Under the pieces are notes generated by a model. It was given only the letters and a program-made list of their open reading frames with translations, did no database searches and was not told the origin of the DNA. This document shows positions 1 through 8,822 of a stretch of 64,000 nt of DNA, in pieces; within the stretch, counting starts at the first letter, position 1; each line of letters begins with the position of its first letter. Source of the DNA: Aeoliella mucimassa (GTDB lineage Bacteria > Planctomycetota > Planctomycetia > Pirellulales > Lacipirellulaceae); NCBI RefSeq assembly GCF_007748035.1, contig NZ_CP036278.1, forward strand, positions 5,022,001-5,086,000. The letters are read 5' to 3'. The position numbers and the translations under genes are program-made.

Positions 1-2
1 CT

Positions 3-1118
3 GTGGGCGAAGGCTATTCGTCTCCCTCCGTGGTTGGCGACCGAGTCTATCTAAACGACTACAACGAAGAGACCAAAGAGTGGATGGTCCGCTGTCTGTC
101 GTTCGACGATGGCGAGGAGCAGTGGACCTACAAGGTAAAGAAGGAGATTCGCCCAAACCACGGCATCACCCGCTCGGCACCAGCCACCGACGGCGGATTT
201 GTGTTTGCCATCGATCCCAAGTGCGAGCTGCACTGCCTCGACGCCCGCAATGGCAACCTGATCTGGAAAAAGTTCCTTCCTAAGCTGTACGACAGCATGA
301 TTCCCGCCTGGTACAACGGCCAATGCCCGCTGATCGAGGGCGATCGGGTGATTATCGCTGCCGGCGGCAAAGCACTGCTGGTAGCCTTCGATAAAGCAAC
401 CGGCGAGCCGGTGTGGGAAACGCCCAACCCCGACCAGCAACTCATCACTCACTCGTCGGTGATGCCGGTCGAGCTCGATGGGGTTCGCCAGTACGCGTAC
501 TACACCATGCAAGGCCTGGTCGGCATCGACGCCGAAACCGGCGCGATGCTCTGGCAGTTCCCCTGGAAGTTCAGCACCGCGGTCCCCACCACCCCACTAG
601 CGCTCGGCGACGGCAAGTTCCTGGTCACCAGCAGCTATGGCGCCCGCACCGCGGTCTGCCAGGTAACTCACGACGGCGATACCTGGAAGGCCGAAGAGCT
701 GCTATCGCTGGCTCCCCCGACCGACGGTTGGAACTCCGAAGTACACACCCCGATCGTCCACAACGGCAAAATCTACGGGGTCGGCAAGAAGAGCCGTGGC
801 CTGTGGACTTGCCTCGATATGGAGTGCAATGAGGTGTGGAACAGCCGCCGGAAGTCGTTCGACCTCGGTGGCTACGTGCTCGCCGATGGCATGTTCTTCG
901 CACTCGATGGCCGCTCCGGGGCGCTCCGCCTGATCGATGCCGAGGCCGACGAGTACCAGCAACTGGCCGAAGCCAAAATACTGAGTGGCCCCGACGTGTG
1001 GGCCCCGCCTGTGATTGTTCGCGGCAAGCTTCTGGTCCGCGACTTAGGCAAAATGCTGTGCTTGGATGTTCGTGAGCAAACCCTTGCGGCGGACACCAGC
1101 GATTCGAAGCTTCAATAG
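3..1118 (+). CDS. PQQ-like beta-propeller repeat protein (5' end outside the window)
   Basis: The frame is open to the left edge, so this is probably the C-terminal 371 residues of a longer protein. Repeated blades of the PQQ/WD-like type are visible: segments such as LDARNGNLIWKKF, FDKATGEPVWETP and IDAETGAMLWQFPW follow the A-x-[DN]-G-x-x-x-W pattern of PQQ-like propellers. No cofactor-binding or catalytic residues are evident, so it is more likely a scaffold or an exported binding protein than a quinoprotein dehydrogenase. It ends 11 bases before the next propeller gene and heads a six-gene redox operon, suggesting a periplasmic subunit or partner of that complex. The family is clear; the role is inferred from context. 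Confidence 0.75.
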   Translation: MGEGYSSPSVVGDRVYLNDYNEETKEWMVRCLSFDDGEEQWTYKVKKEIRPNHGITRSAPATDGGFVFAIDPKCELHCLDARNGNLIWKKFLPKLYDSMIPAWYNGQCPLIEGDRVIIAAGGKALLVAFDKATGEPVWETPNPDQQLITHSSVMPVELDGVRQYAYYTMQGLVGIDAETGAMLWQFPWKFSTAVPTTPLALGDGKFLVTSSYGARTAVCQVTHDGDTWKAEELLSLAPPTDGWNSEVHTPIVHNGKIYGVGKKSRGLWTCLDMECNEVWNSRRKSFDLGGYVLADGMFFALDGRSGALRLIDAEADEYQQLAEAKILSGPDVWAPPVIVRGKLLVRDLGKMLCLDVREQTLAADTSDSKLQ

Positions 1119-1129
1119 ATGAACCTGCT

Positions 1130-1969
1130 ATGAGATTTACCCATCACAAGTCGCTAACCATCGAACAGGGCAGCCGGGTGCTGTTCGAAATGAGACTCGC
1201 CGGCATCGCAGTCGATCCCGACGATCGACTACTGGCCGTCGGCGACGATCATATCAAGCAGTTCTCCGATACCGGTGAGCTGGAGCAACAGATCCCGCTG
1301 CCAGGTCTGGGATGGTGCGTGCTGGCGGAAGACGACGCGCTGTGGGTCGGCATGGATGGCGCGCTATTCCAGCTCGACCGAGAGGGCAAGCGGATTCGCA
1401 CCATTCGCAACAATCAGCTAGGGCGAATCACGTCGATCGCCGCGGTGGGCGATCACCTGCTGCTGGCCGATGCCACGAATCGCACGATTCACGAGTTTAC
1501 CCGCGACGGTAAATACCTCGGCGAAGTCGGCACCAAGGCGAACACTCGCGGCTACATGATTCCCAACGGGCTGCTCGACCTGTGCAGCGAGGCCAGCACC
1601 GAAACGCTGCTTGTTGCCCATCCGCAGAAGCATCGCATCGAGCGCTTCAACGACGCTGGCGAGCTGATCGACAAGTGGGGCAAGTTCGGCATGCACTCGC
1701 CGGCCGATTTTGGCGGCTGCTGCAACCCGACGAACATCGCCGTGGCGGCCGACGGCGTGATCGCTGTCAGCGAGAAGGCCCCGCCCCGCGTCAAGTTTTA
1801 CAGTAGCGTCGGCGAGTACCTGACGCTCATCGAATCGCCATTGTTCAATCCCAACACGGCGAACATCGACCTGGCTTTCGACTCCACTGGCAATCTCTAC
1901 GTAAGCGACCCAGCCCGTCGAGCCATCGAACTGTTCTCGCTAGTTGCGGAGGAAGTCGCCATCCCATGA
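1130..1969 (+). CDS. NHL-type beta-propeller protein
   Basis: This 279-residue protein has NHL/SMP-30-like propeller blades. Examples are GIAVDPDDRLLAVGDDHIKQF, split by DTGELEQQ, and NIAVAADGVIAVSEKAPPRV. The last blade, LAFDSTGNLYVSDPARRAIELF, reads like a classical NHL repeat. No signal peptide is seen, and the protein starts directly with MRFTHHKSLTIEQG. Its stop overlaps the start of the next gene in an ATGA, so translation is probably coupled to the downstream ferredoxin gene. Six-bladed propellers of this sort usually bind proteins or small ligands; an enzymatic role is not supported. It may dock onto the exported or membrane Fe-S subunits encoded next. Confidence 0.75.
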   Translation: MRFTHHKSLTIEQGSRVLFEMRLAGIAVDPDDRLLAVGDDHIKQFSDTGELEQQIPLPGLGWCVLAEDDALWVGMDGALFQLDREGKRIRTIRNNQLGRITSIAAVGDHLLLADATNRTIHEFTRDGKYLGEVGTKANTRGYMIPNGLLDLCSEASTETLLVAHPQKHRIERFNDAGELIDKWGKFGMHSPADFGGCCNPTNIAVAADGVIAVSEKAPPRVKFYSSVGEYLTLIESPLFNPNTANIDLAFDSTGNLYVSDPARRAIELFSLVAEEVAIP

Positions 1970-2583
1970 GCGAAACCAATCGTCGTACGTTCCTCCAACG
2001 CTCTGGCCAGGTCGCCTGTGCCGCTGCCATAGGCGGTGTGGCGGTACAGCTCGGCCGGCGAGCGTCGGAGCACGACATCTGGACCATCTCTCCCAATCAT
2101 TGCGTGAATATCCGCTTGGGAGTCGCCGGGGCCAGTAACGTGTGCGAAGAATGTGCGACAAGCTGCGTGCTGCCACTCTCCGCCGTGCGGGCGGTGAACA
2201 ACCACGCGGAGTGTGGCCGCTGCTGCATTTGTCCAGCGTATTTCGACGTGATGAGCCCCGTAGGCCCCGATGGCCTGCCAACCAAGAAGCTCTGCCCCCG
2301 CGACGCGATCACGCGGACCCCGATCGGCGTGTTCGACGAGTACGACCCGCTCAACAACTACTACGAGTACACCATCGACGAGCAGAAGTGCAACGGCTGC
2401 GGGCGGTGCGTGATGGAATGCAAAGCGCCGGCCGGGCTTGGTTCGATTCGGCTCGAAGTGCGGTCCGACCTCTGCTTGCGATGCAATCGCTGCACGATCG
2501 CGACCAACTGCCCCGAAGACGCGTACCGACGCGTCGGCCCCGAGCCCGCCCCGCCGACCACCCTCGAGGGAGGTCACGCGTGA
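1966..2583 (+). CDS. Tat-exported multi-cluster ferredoxin-like protein
   Basis: A 205-residue protein with a twin-arginine signal (NRRTFLQRSG, then a hydrophobic Ala-rich stretch), so it is predicted to fold with its cofactors and be exported. Three Cys-rich blocks follow: CEECATSC with CGRCCICP (about residues 62-95), the ferredoxin motif CNGCGRCVMECKAP (about 144) and CLRCNRCTIATNCP (about 170). It resembles NapG/NosR-associated periplasmic ferredoxins carrying at least two [4Fe-4S] clusters. It starts within an ATGA overlap and its stop codon overlaps the GTG of the next gene. By analogy with NapG-NapH it should pass electrons to or from the polytopic Fe-S protein encoded downstream. Confidence 0.8.
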   Translation: MSETNRRTFLQRSGQVACAAAIGGVAVQLGRRASEHDIWTISPNHCVNIRLGVAGASNVCEECATSCVLPLSAVRAVNNHAECGRCCICPAYFDVMSPVGPDGLPTKKLCPRDAITRTPIGVFDEYDPLNNYYEYTIDEQKCNGCGRCVMECKAPAGLGSIRLEVRSDLCLRCNRCTIATNCPEDAYRRVGPEPAPPTTLEGGHA

Positions 2584-3659
2584 CAAACGCGGACTGCGGG
2601 TGCAACATGGCAAACCAGAAGGATCGAACTTGGACTGCGCGGCAACTCATGGCCGTGCTCGTGCTACTCGCCCTGCTACCCTACGCTTTAGCGCAGGCGC
2701 AGGACTATACGCACCAGGAATACACCCGCCAGGCAACCACCGCTCCGCAGGTTGACGACATCGGCGGCGACTACGCTTTGCCCGAAGTGCAACAGTCGCT
2801 CCCTCGCTCGGTTTGGCTACAAGGGTTGGACGTAATACTGCTGATCGCCGGCATGGGGGCGATCGCCTACGCGGTGCATCGCGGGCGTCGGCGGTGGGTC
2901 ATCACGGTGGTCACCCTCGGTTCGCTCGCCTACTTTGGTTTCTACCGCCAAGGCTGTGTCTGCCCGATCGGCGCAACGCAGAACGTGGCCGCTTCGATCG
3001 TCGATCCCGAACTGGCCGTGCCGATGGTGGTGCTGGTGTTCTTCTTGCTACCGCTGCTCGCCGCGCTGTTGTTCGGCCGCGTGTTTTGCGGTGGAGTCTG
3101 CCCACTGGGAGCGATTCAGGACGTCGTGCTCTTGCGGCCGATGCAACTGCCCGCCTGGATCGATCGCTGGGGAGGACTCTTTAAGTACGTCTACCTTGGG
3201 CTGGCAATCTGGTTCGCGGTGCTGCCGGCCGAGCAGCGCGACTTCATCATCTGCCGGTTCGATCCGTTTGTCGGCTTCTTCCGCATGACCGGCGTCGCTT
3301 GGCTAATGGGCCTCGGCGTCGCGCTGCTGCTCATCGGCACCGTGATCGGCCGCCCCTACTGCCGATTCCTCTGCCCGTACGGCGGGCTGCTGGCCATCGT
3401 CTCGCGGTTCTCGTTCTGGCCAGTCAGCATCACCCCCGACGAAGAACTCGACTGCGGGCTCTGCGTCGATAGCTGCCCGTTCGGTGCGATCGAAGACCTT
3501 CGCGCCAAGCGATCGACTTGCCTGGCGTGCGGGCGGTGCTTTGCCCATTGCCCTCGGCAACAACTCAAGTGGGGCCAGATCGAGCTGGTCGACATCGAAA
3601 ACCTGGTTAGCGAGCAGAAACCAGCAAGCGATCCCGCCACCGCAAAGGCCGCCAAGTGA
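2580..3659 (+). CDS. NosR/NapH-like polytopic membrane Fe-S protein
   Basis: The chosen start is GTG at 2580, inside the upstream stop (GTGA overlap), because GGGAGGT lies six bases before it; ATG 2607 is an alternative. The 359-residue product has about six hydrophobic segments and the paired CxxxCP motifs of NapH/NosR membrane proteins: CVCPIGATQ, CGGVCPLGA and CRFLCPYGG. Two ferredoxin motifs, CGLCVDSCPFGA and CLACGRCFAHCP, lie near the C-terminus, presumably on the cytoplasmic side. In known systems such proteins move electrons between quinol or cytoplasmic donors and a periplasmic ferredoxin. Here the neighbours suggest a conduit between the NADH-oxidising subunit and the Tat ferredoxin. 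Confidence 0.82.
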   Translation: MTNADCGCNMANQKDRTWTARQLMAVLVLLALLPYALAQAQDYTHQEYTRQATTAPQVDDIGGDYALPEVQQSLPRSVWLQGLDVILLIAGMGAIAYAVHRGRRRWVITVVTLGSLAYFGFYRQGCVCPIGATQNVAASIVDPELAVPMVVLVFFLLPLLAALLFGRVFCGGVCPLGAIQDVVLLRPMQLPAWIDRWGGLFKYVYLGLAIWFAVLPAEQRDFIICRFDPFVGFFRMTGVAWLMGLGVALLLIGTVIGRPYCRFLCPYGGLLAIVSRFSFWPVSITPDEELDCGLCVDSCPFGAIEDLRAKRSTCLACGRCFAHCPRQQLKWGQIELVDIENLVSEQKPASDPATAKAAK

Positions 3660-6220
3660 GGATTGCTCTCCCAGCACGACTGCGACGACTCGCCGGCTAC
3701 GCGACCGCGGCCGTGCTGGCGGTTTGCCTGGTGGTGTTGCTGGTAGATTCGGTCCATTGGAGCAACACCTACGCTGCGAGTCGCGAGAGCCTCGACCAGG
3801 CGGAGCAGGCTGCTCGTGAGGCTCCCACAGCGAACGACGCACTCTACTCGTTGGTCGAACAGCAAACCGACGAGTCGCTCGCCCGCGACCGCCGGATTCG
3901 TACGTTCAGCCTGGGAGCGATCGTTTCGACGGCCGTCATGGTGCTGCTGCTCCGCAGCCCAGCGACGGGCCAGCCCGCTTTGCCAGAAACCATTCAGCAC
4001 AGCCTTCCGCGACCGAACGACACGACTCCAACCAGCACCGGCGACGAGCCCTCCATCGTTGCACCTGCGAGCACCGGGCAGGCTCCACCGCCGATTGACC
4101 TGACGAAGGTTAGCGACATTGTCGACCGCACTGGCAACACACCGCAGCAGCTGATCGCCCAGTTGCATGCGATTCAGGAGGAGTACCGCTACCTGCCGAC
4201 CGAAGCGCTCGACGAACTCTGCCGCATCACCGGCACCACGCCCGCCCATGTCGCCGGGGTGGCTTCGTTCTACGCTCGGTTCCGCACTACGCCGTGCGGC
4301 AAGCATCGCGTCGAGGTCTGCCGCGGCACCGCCTGCCATGTCGCGGGGGCCGACCGCGTAGTCGAAGAACTCTACCGCCATTTCGGCATCGCGCCGGGCA
4401 ACGACACCGACCTCGCCCAGCAGGTGACGGTCGAAACGGTCGGCTGCCTCGGCTGCTGCGACCTCGCGCCGGTCGTATCGCGCGACGGAGAACTCTCGGC
4501 CCACGTGCGTGTGGAAGACTTGCCGGAGATCGTCGAGGCGTGCCTCGAGTCGCCGAAGAGCCGCAAGTACCGCCCGCGCAAAGGTGGCAACAACGCAACC
4601 GCGAATGGGCAACTCTCCTGGCAGCAACTGCTCGACTGGTGCGCCCGCCGCCTGGGGGGAGAGTCCCCCGCCGACGACTCGGCGCACGCAGTGCCCGCTG
4701 CGGAGTTGCTTTCCAGCGCGGAGTCGAACAGCGATACCAGCATTATCACCGGACTCTGGGCGGGCAATCGTCAGCAGTCGCTCGACGAGTACGAGCAACA
4801 AGGGGGCTTCGCCGCGCTGGCCAAATGCCTTTCGGCTCTCAAGCCCGTAGAGGTGCTGAGCGAGATCGACATCAGCGGACTCCGCGGCCGCGGCGGGGGT
4901 GGTTTTCCCACGGTCCGCAAGTGGCGCATCGTGGCCGATGGCTCCGGCGACAAGTACGTGGTCTGCAACGGCGACGAAGGCGACCCCGGCGCGTTCATGG
5001 ATCGCTCGATCATGGAGACGTCGCCGGCCAGTGTGCTCGAAGGCATGCTCATCGCTGGCTACGCGGTTGGGGCGAGTCGCGGGGTGGTTTACGTCCGCGG
5101 CGAGTATCCCGTGGCTGTTCGCCGGATGCGGGAGACCATCGAGCAACTCAAGGCCAAAGGCTATCTCGGCCAAGGTATCCTCGGCAGTTCGTTCGACTTT
5201 TCCATCGAGCTCGTCGAAGGTGGCGGCGCTTTTGTATGTGGCGAAGAGACCGCGCTCATCGAGTCGATCATGGGCCACCGCGGCACCCCCCACCATCGCC
5301 CCCCCTACCCTGCGGTCGCAGGTTTGTGGGGCCGCCCCACGCTGGTCAACAATGTCGAAACCCTGGCCGCGGTGCCATGGATTCTCCGGCACGGCGGCCA
5401 GCCATTCGCCGACCTGGGAAGCACCACCAGCAAAGGAACCAAGGTGTTTTCGCTCGCCGGCAAGATTCGCCGTGGCGGATTGGTCGAAGCCCCGATGGGT
5501 ACTACGATCCGCCAGCTGATCGACGACTACGGTGGCGGCGTGCCCGAAGGTCGTACCCTGAAGGCGGTGCAGATCGGCGGCCCTTCCGGCGGATGCATCC
5601 CCGCGGAGCTGTGCGACACGCCGGTCGACTACGAAGCCCTCCGCGAACTCGGCGCGATCATGGGCTCCGGCGGTTTGGTGGTACTCGACGATACCGACTG
5701 CATGGTCGATGTCGCCCGCTACTTCCTCGAGTTCACCCAGCAGGAATCTTGCGGGCACTGCACGTTCTGCCGAGTCGGCACCCGCAAACTGCTCGACCTG
5801 CTGAACAAGCTGTGCGAAGGGAAAGCGTCGCCACACGATTTGAACGAAATCGAATCGCTCGCCCACGGCATCACACTCGGCAGCTTGTGTGGCCTTGGCA
5901 AAACCGCCCCGAACCCGGTGATCACCACGCTGCGATACTTCCGCCACGAGTACGAAGCCCACCTCAAGGGGCATTGCCCGAGCGCGCGATGCAAGCCGCT
6001 GGTCGACTACGTGGTGACCCACGATTGCGTCGGCTGCACGCTCTGTGCCCAGCATTGCCCGGTGGCCGCCATCGAAGCAACGCCCTACAAGCAGCACACC
6101 ATCGACCTTGATCTCTGCACCCGCTGCGATGCCTGCCGAACCACTTGTCCCGAACTGGCGATCGAAACCGTGAGTCCCCGCGCGAAAGCCGCGCCGCGCA
6201 AACCAGTGGGGATGAGTTGA
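3656..6220 (+). CDS. Membrane-anchored NuoE-NuoF-ferredoxin fusion (NADH:acceptor oxidoreductase)
   Basis: An 854-residue fusion. Residues 12-32 and 84-99 are hydrophobic, giving a membrane anchor not found in ordinary NuoE or NuoF. A NuoE-like thioredoxin-fold [2Fe-2S] domain follows (about 145-300; CRGTACHVAG and VGCLGCCDLAP). Next is a NuoF-like domain with the NADH/FMN signature GLRGRGGGGFP and NGDEGDPGAFMDR, an SLBB region and the N3-type cluster motif ESCGHCTFCRVGTRK. The C-terminus has two [4Fe-4S] motifs (CVGCTLCAQHCP and CTRCDACRTTCP). This layout matches HydB/HndC-type subunits. It starts at GTG 3656 overlapping the previous stop. Predicted role: oxidise NAD(P)H, or reduce NAD(P)+, at the membrane. 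Confidence 0.85.
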   Translation: MRIALPARLRRLAGYATAAVLAVCLVVLLVDSVHWSNTYAASRESLDQAEQAAREAPTANDALYSLVEQQTDESLARDRRIRTFSLGAIVSTAVMVLLLRSPATGQPALPETIQHSLPRPNDTTPTSTGDEPSIVAPASTGQAPPPIDLTKVSDIVDRTGNTPQQLIAQLHAIQEEYRYLPTEALDELCRITGTTPAHVAGVASFYARFRTTPCGKHRVEVCRGTACHVAGADRVVEELYRHFGIAPGNDTDLAQQVTVETVGCLGCCDLAPVVSRDGELSAHVRVEDLPEIVEACLESPKSRKYRPRKGGNNATANGQLSWQQLLDWCARRLGGESPADDSAHAVPAAELLSSAESNSDTSIITGLWAGNRQQSLDEYEQQGGFAALAKCLSALKPVEVLSEIDISGLRGRGGGGFPTVRKWRIVADGSGDKYVVCNGDEGDPGAFMDRSIMETSPASVLEGMLIAGYAVGASRGVVYVRGEYPVAVRRMRETIEQLKAKGYLGQGILGSSFDFSIELVEGGGAFVCGEETALIESIMGHRGTPHHRPPYPAVAGLWGRPTLVNNVETLAAVPWILRHGGQPFADLGSTTSKGTKVFSLAGKIRRGGLVEAPMGTTIRQLIDDYGGGVPEGRTLKAVQIGGPSGGCIPAELCDTPVDYEALRELGAIMGSGGLVVLDDTDCMVDVARYFLEFTQQESCGHCTFCRVGTRKLLDLLNKLCEGKASPHDLNEIESLAHGITLGSLCGLGKTAPNPVITTLRYFRHEYEAHLKGHCPSARCKPLVDYVVTHDCVGCTLCAQHCPVAAIEATPYKQHTIDLDLCTRCDACRTTCPELAIETVSPRAKAAPRKPVGMS

Positions 6221-7782
6221 TGGTAAAACTACACATCGATAACGTGCCGGTCGAAGTGCCTGATGGCTCGACCATCCTCGAAGCGACCCGGCAAATCGGG
6301 CTCGACGTGCCAGCGATGTGCAAGCTCGATGGTCACAAAGCCCACAACTCCTGCATGGCCTGCCTGGTGCGAGTCGAAGGCTCGGGCGTGGTCCCTTCGT
6401 GCTCGACGCAGGTCACCGACGGCATGCAGGTGGCCAGCGAAACGCCAGAGATCCATGACCTGCGGCGGATGAGCATCGAACTCCTGCTGGCCGACCACGC
6501 AGGCGACTGCCGCGCGCCGTGCCAGAACACGTGCCCCGCGCACATGGACGTGCCAAACATGCTGCGTCTGGTCGCCGATGGAGAGTATCGCGCAGCCTTG
6601 GCAACCGTGAAGCGCGAGATTGCCCTGCCTGCCATCCTGGGGCGAGTCTGTCCCGAGGTATGCGAGCATGCTTGCCGCCGGGGTCAGCACGACAGCCCAG
6701 CGGCGATTTGCAAGATCAAGCAGTTCGTGGCCGATCGCGACTTGGCGAGCGACGATCGCTACGCCCCGCCGATCGCCCGCTCGACTGGCAAACGCGTGGT
6801 AGTGATCGGTGCCGGCCCCACCGGACTCACGGCCGCGTACCATCTGTCGCAGCGTGGGCACGCGGTGCAAATGATTGACGACCATCCGGAGCCAGGCGGT
6901 CGGCTCGCTAACGACTTTGCCGACAAATTGCCGGCCGAAGTGCTGCGGGCCGAGGCTTCGGTGGCCCTCGCCCAAGGGGTCGAAACGCAGTCGCTCCACG
7001 CGGTCGACTCGTTCGAGCGTTTCACCGCGCTCGAGCAACAAGCCGACGCGGTGCTACTGGCGACCGGGCGGGTGGAACTCACGTGGCTCGTCGAGGCCGA
7101 CATCGCGACCACCAAGAGCGGCATTCAGGTCGATGGCCAAACTCGCATGACCAGTCGCCCCGCGGTGTTCGCGGCCGGCAACGCGGTTCGCACCTACAAG
7201 CTCGTCGTGCAATCGGTGGCCGAAGGCAAACTGGCCGCCGAGTGCATCGACCACTGGCTTCGCGGAGTCGATCCTCCCGACCGCCGGCGGACCTTCGAGT
7301 CGCGACTCGCCCGACTCACGAACCAGGAGCTTTGCGACTTTTGTGATGGTACCGTCGACACCCCGCGCGTCGATCCGAAGTTACTAACCATCGAACCCTC
7401 CGACGAAGCCGCCAGCCGCGAAGCGGAGCGGTGCCTGGAGTGCGACTGCCGCGCACTGGCCAATTGCCTGCTGCATCACTACGCGGCCATGTACGAGTGC
7501 GATAGTCATCACTACCGACACGAAGGGCGACCTTACGAAGGCAAGATCGTGGGGACCGACGTGCAACTCGAGTCGGGCAAGTGCATTCTCTGCGGCATCT
7601 GCGTGACGCTCGCCCGCGAGGCCCCCGACGCAGCCGGCCTGGCGATCATCGGCCGCAGCATCCACACCCGCCTCGCCCCCCCGCCCGGCTACACGCTCGA
7701 CCAGGCCCTCGGCTCTGCCGCCCGCGAGTGCGCCGAGTCGTGCCCCACCGGGGCAATTCAATTGCTAAAGATGCCGGTTTAA
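6220..7782 (+). CDS. NuoG-N [2Fe-2S] / GltD-like FAD oxidoreductase without a second Rossmann domain
   Basis: The start at ATG 6220 (TGATG overlap) is preferred over upstream in-frame starts because residue 1 then begins the ferredoxin fold. Residues 1-80 are a NuoG-type [2Fe-2S] domain (CKLDGHKAHNSCMACLV). Then comes a GltD/DPD-like N-terminal Fe-S helical domain (CRAPCQNTCPAHMDVP, CPEVCEHACRRG) and an FAD Rossmann fold (VVVIGAGPTGLTAAYHL, late ATG motif FAAGNAVR). The second NAD(P)H-binding GxGxxG domain of GltD is absent; VLLATG runs almost straight into the final FAD motif. The C-terminus has CILCGICV and CAESCP cluster ligands. It probably relays electrons within the complex and does not bind NAD(P)H itself. 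Confidence 0.82.
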   Translation: MVKLHIDNVPVEVPDGSTILEATRQIGLDVPAMCKLDGHKAHNSCMACLVRVEGSGVVPSCSTQVTDGMQVASETPEIHDLRRMSIELLLADHAGDCRAPCQNTCPAHMDVPNMLRLVADGEYRAALATVKREIALPAILGRVCPEVCEHACRRGQHDSPAAICKIKQFVADRDLASDDRYAPPIARSTGKRVVVIGAGPTGLTAAYHLSQRGHAVQMIDDHPEPGGRLANDFADKLPAEVLRAEASVALAQGVETQSLHAVDSFERFTALEQQADAVLLATGRVELTWLVEADIATTKSGIQVDGQTRMTSRPAVFAAGNAVRTYKLVVQSVAEGKLAAECIDHWLRGVDPPDRRRTFESRLARLTNQELCDFCDGTVDTPRVDPKLLTIEPSDEAASREAERCLECDCRALANCLLHHYAAMYECDSHHYRHEGRPYEGKIVGTDVQLESGKCILCGICVTLAREAPDAAGLAIIGRSIHTRLAPPPGYTLDQALGSAARECAESCPTGAIQLLKMPV

Positions 7783-8184
7783 AGCGGATCGCAAACAGGA
7801 TTCCCAAGCACCTACCGCCCACGTGTTAGGTACCAGCCAAGTGTTTGCACGACTCTCATTCGTATTACAATTCGACACCACGTTCCCACGCGACTTCGAT
7901 GGTACCATGCGGATTTTTCTCTTCCTCCACAACCATTTCCCCCTCCCCCCTTACCTGGTTTGCTCTCGGTTGCTGACAGGTATCGGGGTCACTAGCCTTA
8001 GGCACGAAAAGCAGTTCCAATGCACTCTAGTTGCACGACTTTTGTTGCGGAATCGGAGGGCGACTAAAACGGCACTCGCCTCGTACTGGTCGCGTCGCGC
8101 TATCCTCGCATTCTCTTCCAATTTCTAGGCAGCATCTTCACTGGTTTCCGTTCAAGCATCTATCCCATTTGGTAGGCCTCAACA
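7783..8184. other. Intergenic region, no gene recognised
   Basis: About 400 bases between the redox operon and the SUKH gene. A 101-codon open frame at 7823-8128 has no homology signature I recognise and no convincing ribosome site. No strong terminator hairpin was found by eye after the operon. Confidence 0.5.
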
Positions 8185-8769
8185 ATGTCTAATATTCAAG
8201 CATCCTGGCAATCACTGGAAGCATGGTTGGCCGAGAACGTTCCCAGTTTGGCAGACGCTTTGCCTGGTCCTACTTCAGGACAAGCCATCCAGGCTATTGA
8301 AAAGAGGATAGGGTTCGCATTCCCGGCAGACTTGAAAGAATCGTACCTCACTCAGAATGGTGTGGAATATGGGGAAGGCGAGTTGAATATCTTCCCTGGG
8401 CTGGCTGACGAGATGGCATTTTGCCTACTACCTATTGAACAGATCGGCGACGAGTGGAAGATTTGGAAAGAGTTGATCGACGACGGAGACTTCGATGACG
8501 CCGCCGCCGATCCAGACACGGGTATTGATGAGGTGTGGTGGAGCGAAGGCTGGATACCGGTTGCCGGCAACGGATGTGGCGACTTTATCTGTGTCGACAT
8601 GAAGCCCTCTTCGGAAGGCAGCGTTGGACAAGTCATCTATGCCCCGCACGACATGGACGAACGCAAACTGATCGCTCCTTCGTGGGCTGCCTATCTCCAA
8701 CTTATCGTGAAGGGAGTCGAGAGCGGGGCACTTACCTACGATGAAGACGAAGGGCTCATCTACGTATAG
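8185..8769 (+). CDS. SMI1/KNR4 (SUKH) family protein
   Basis: A 194-residue acidic protein with the SMI1/KNR4 core: an N-terminal helix with paired Trp residues, then AIQAIEKRIGFAFPADLKE followed by SYLTQNG, which is the diagnostic ALPxxLK.xyxxxNG-like region. Further on are WWSEGWIPVAGNGCGDFICVD split by the usual Gly-rich turn, and a C-terminal helix. SUKH proteins often act as immunity proteins to polymorphic toxins, but many planctomycete copies are solitary and of unknown role. No toxin gene is adjacent. The neighbouring small minus-strand gene has no toxin motif I recognise. Confidence 0.8.
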   Translation: MSNIQASWQSLEAWLAENVPSLADALPGPTSGQAIQAIEKRIGFAFPADLKESYLTQNGVEYGEGELNIFPGLADEMAFCLLPIEQIGDEWKIWKELIDDGDFDDAAADPDTGIDEVWWSEGWIPVAGNGCGDFICVDMKPSSEGSVGQVIYAPHDMDERKLIAPSWAAYLQLIVKGVESGALTYDEDEGLIYV

Positions 8770-8822
8770 TTATTTCAAACGACTTCGCTGCACGCCCAGA
8801 TGCTTGTGTACCTGTGAGGATG

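Noticed and set aside
3356-6097. 913-codon minus-strand open frame
   Set aside because: Antisense shadow of the NosR/NapH-like and NuoEF genes; no domain signature in its translation.
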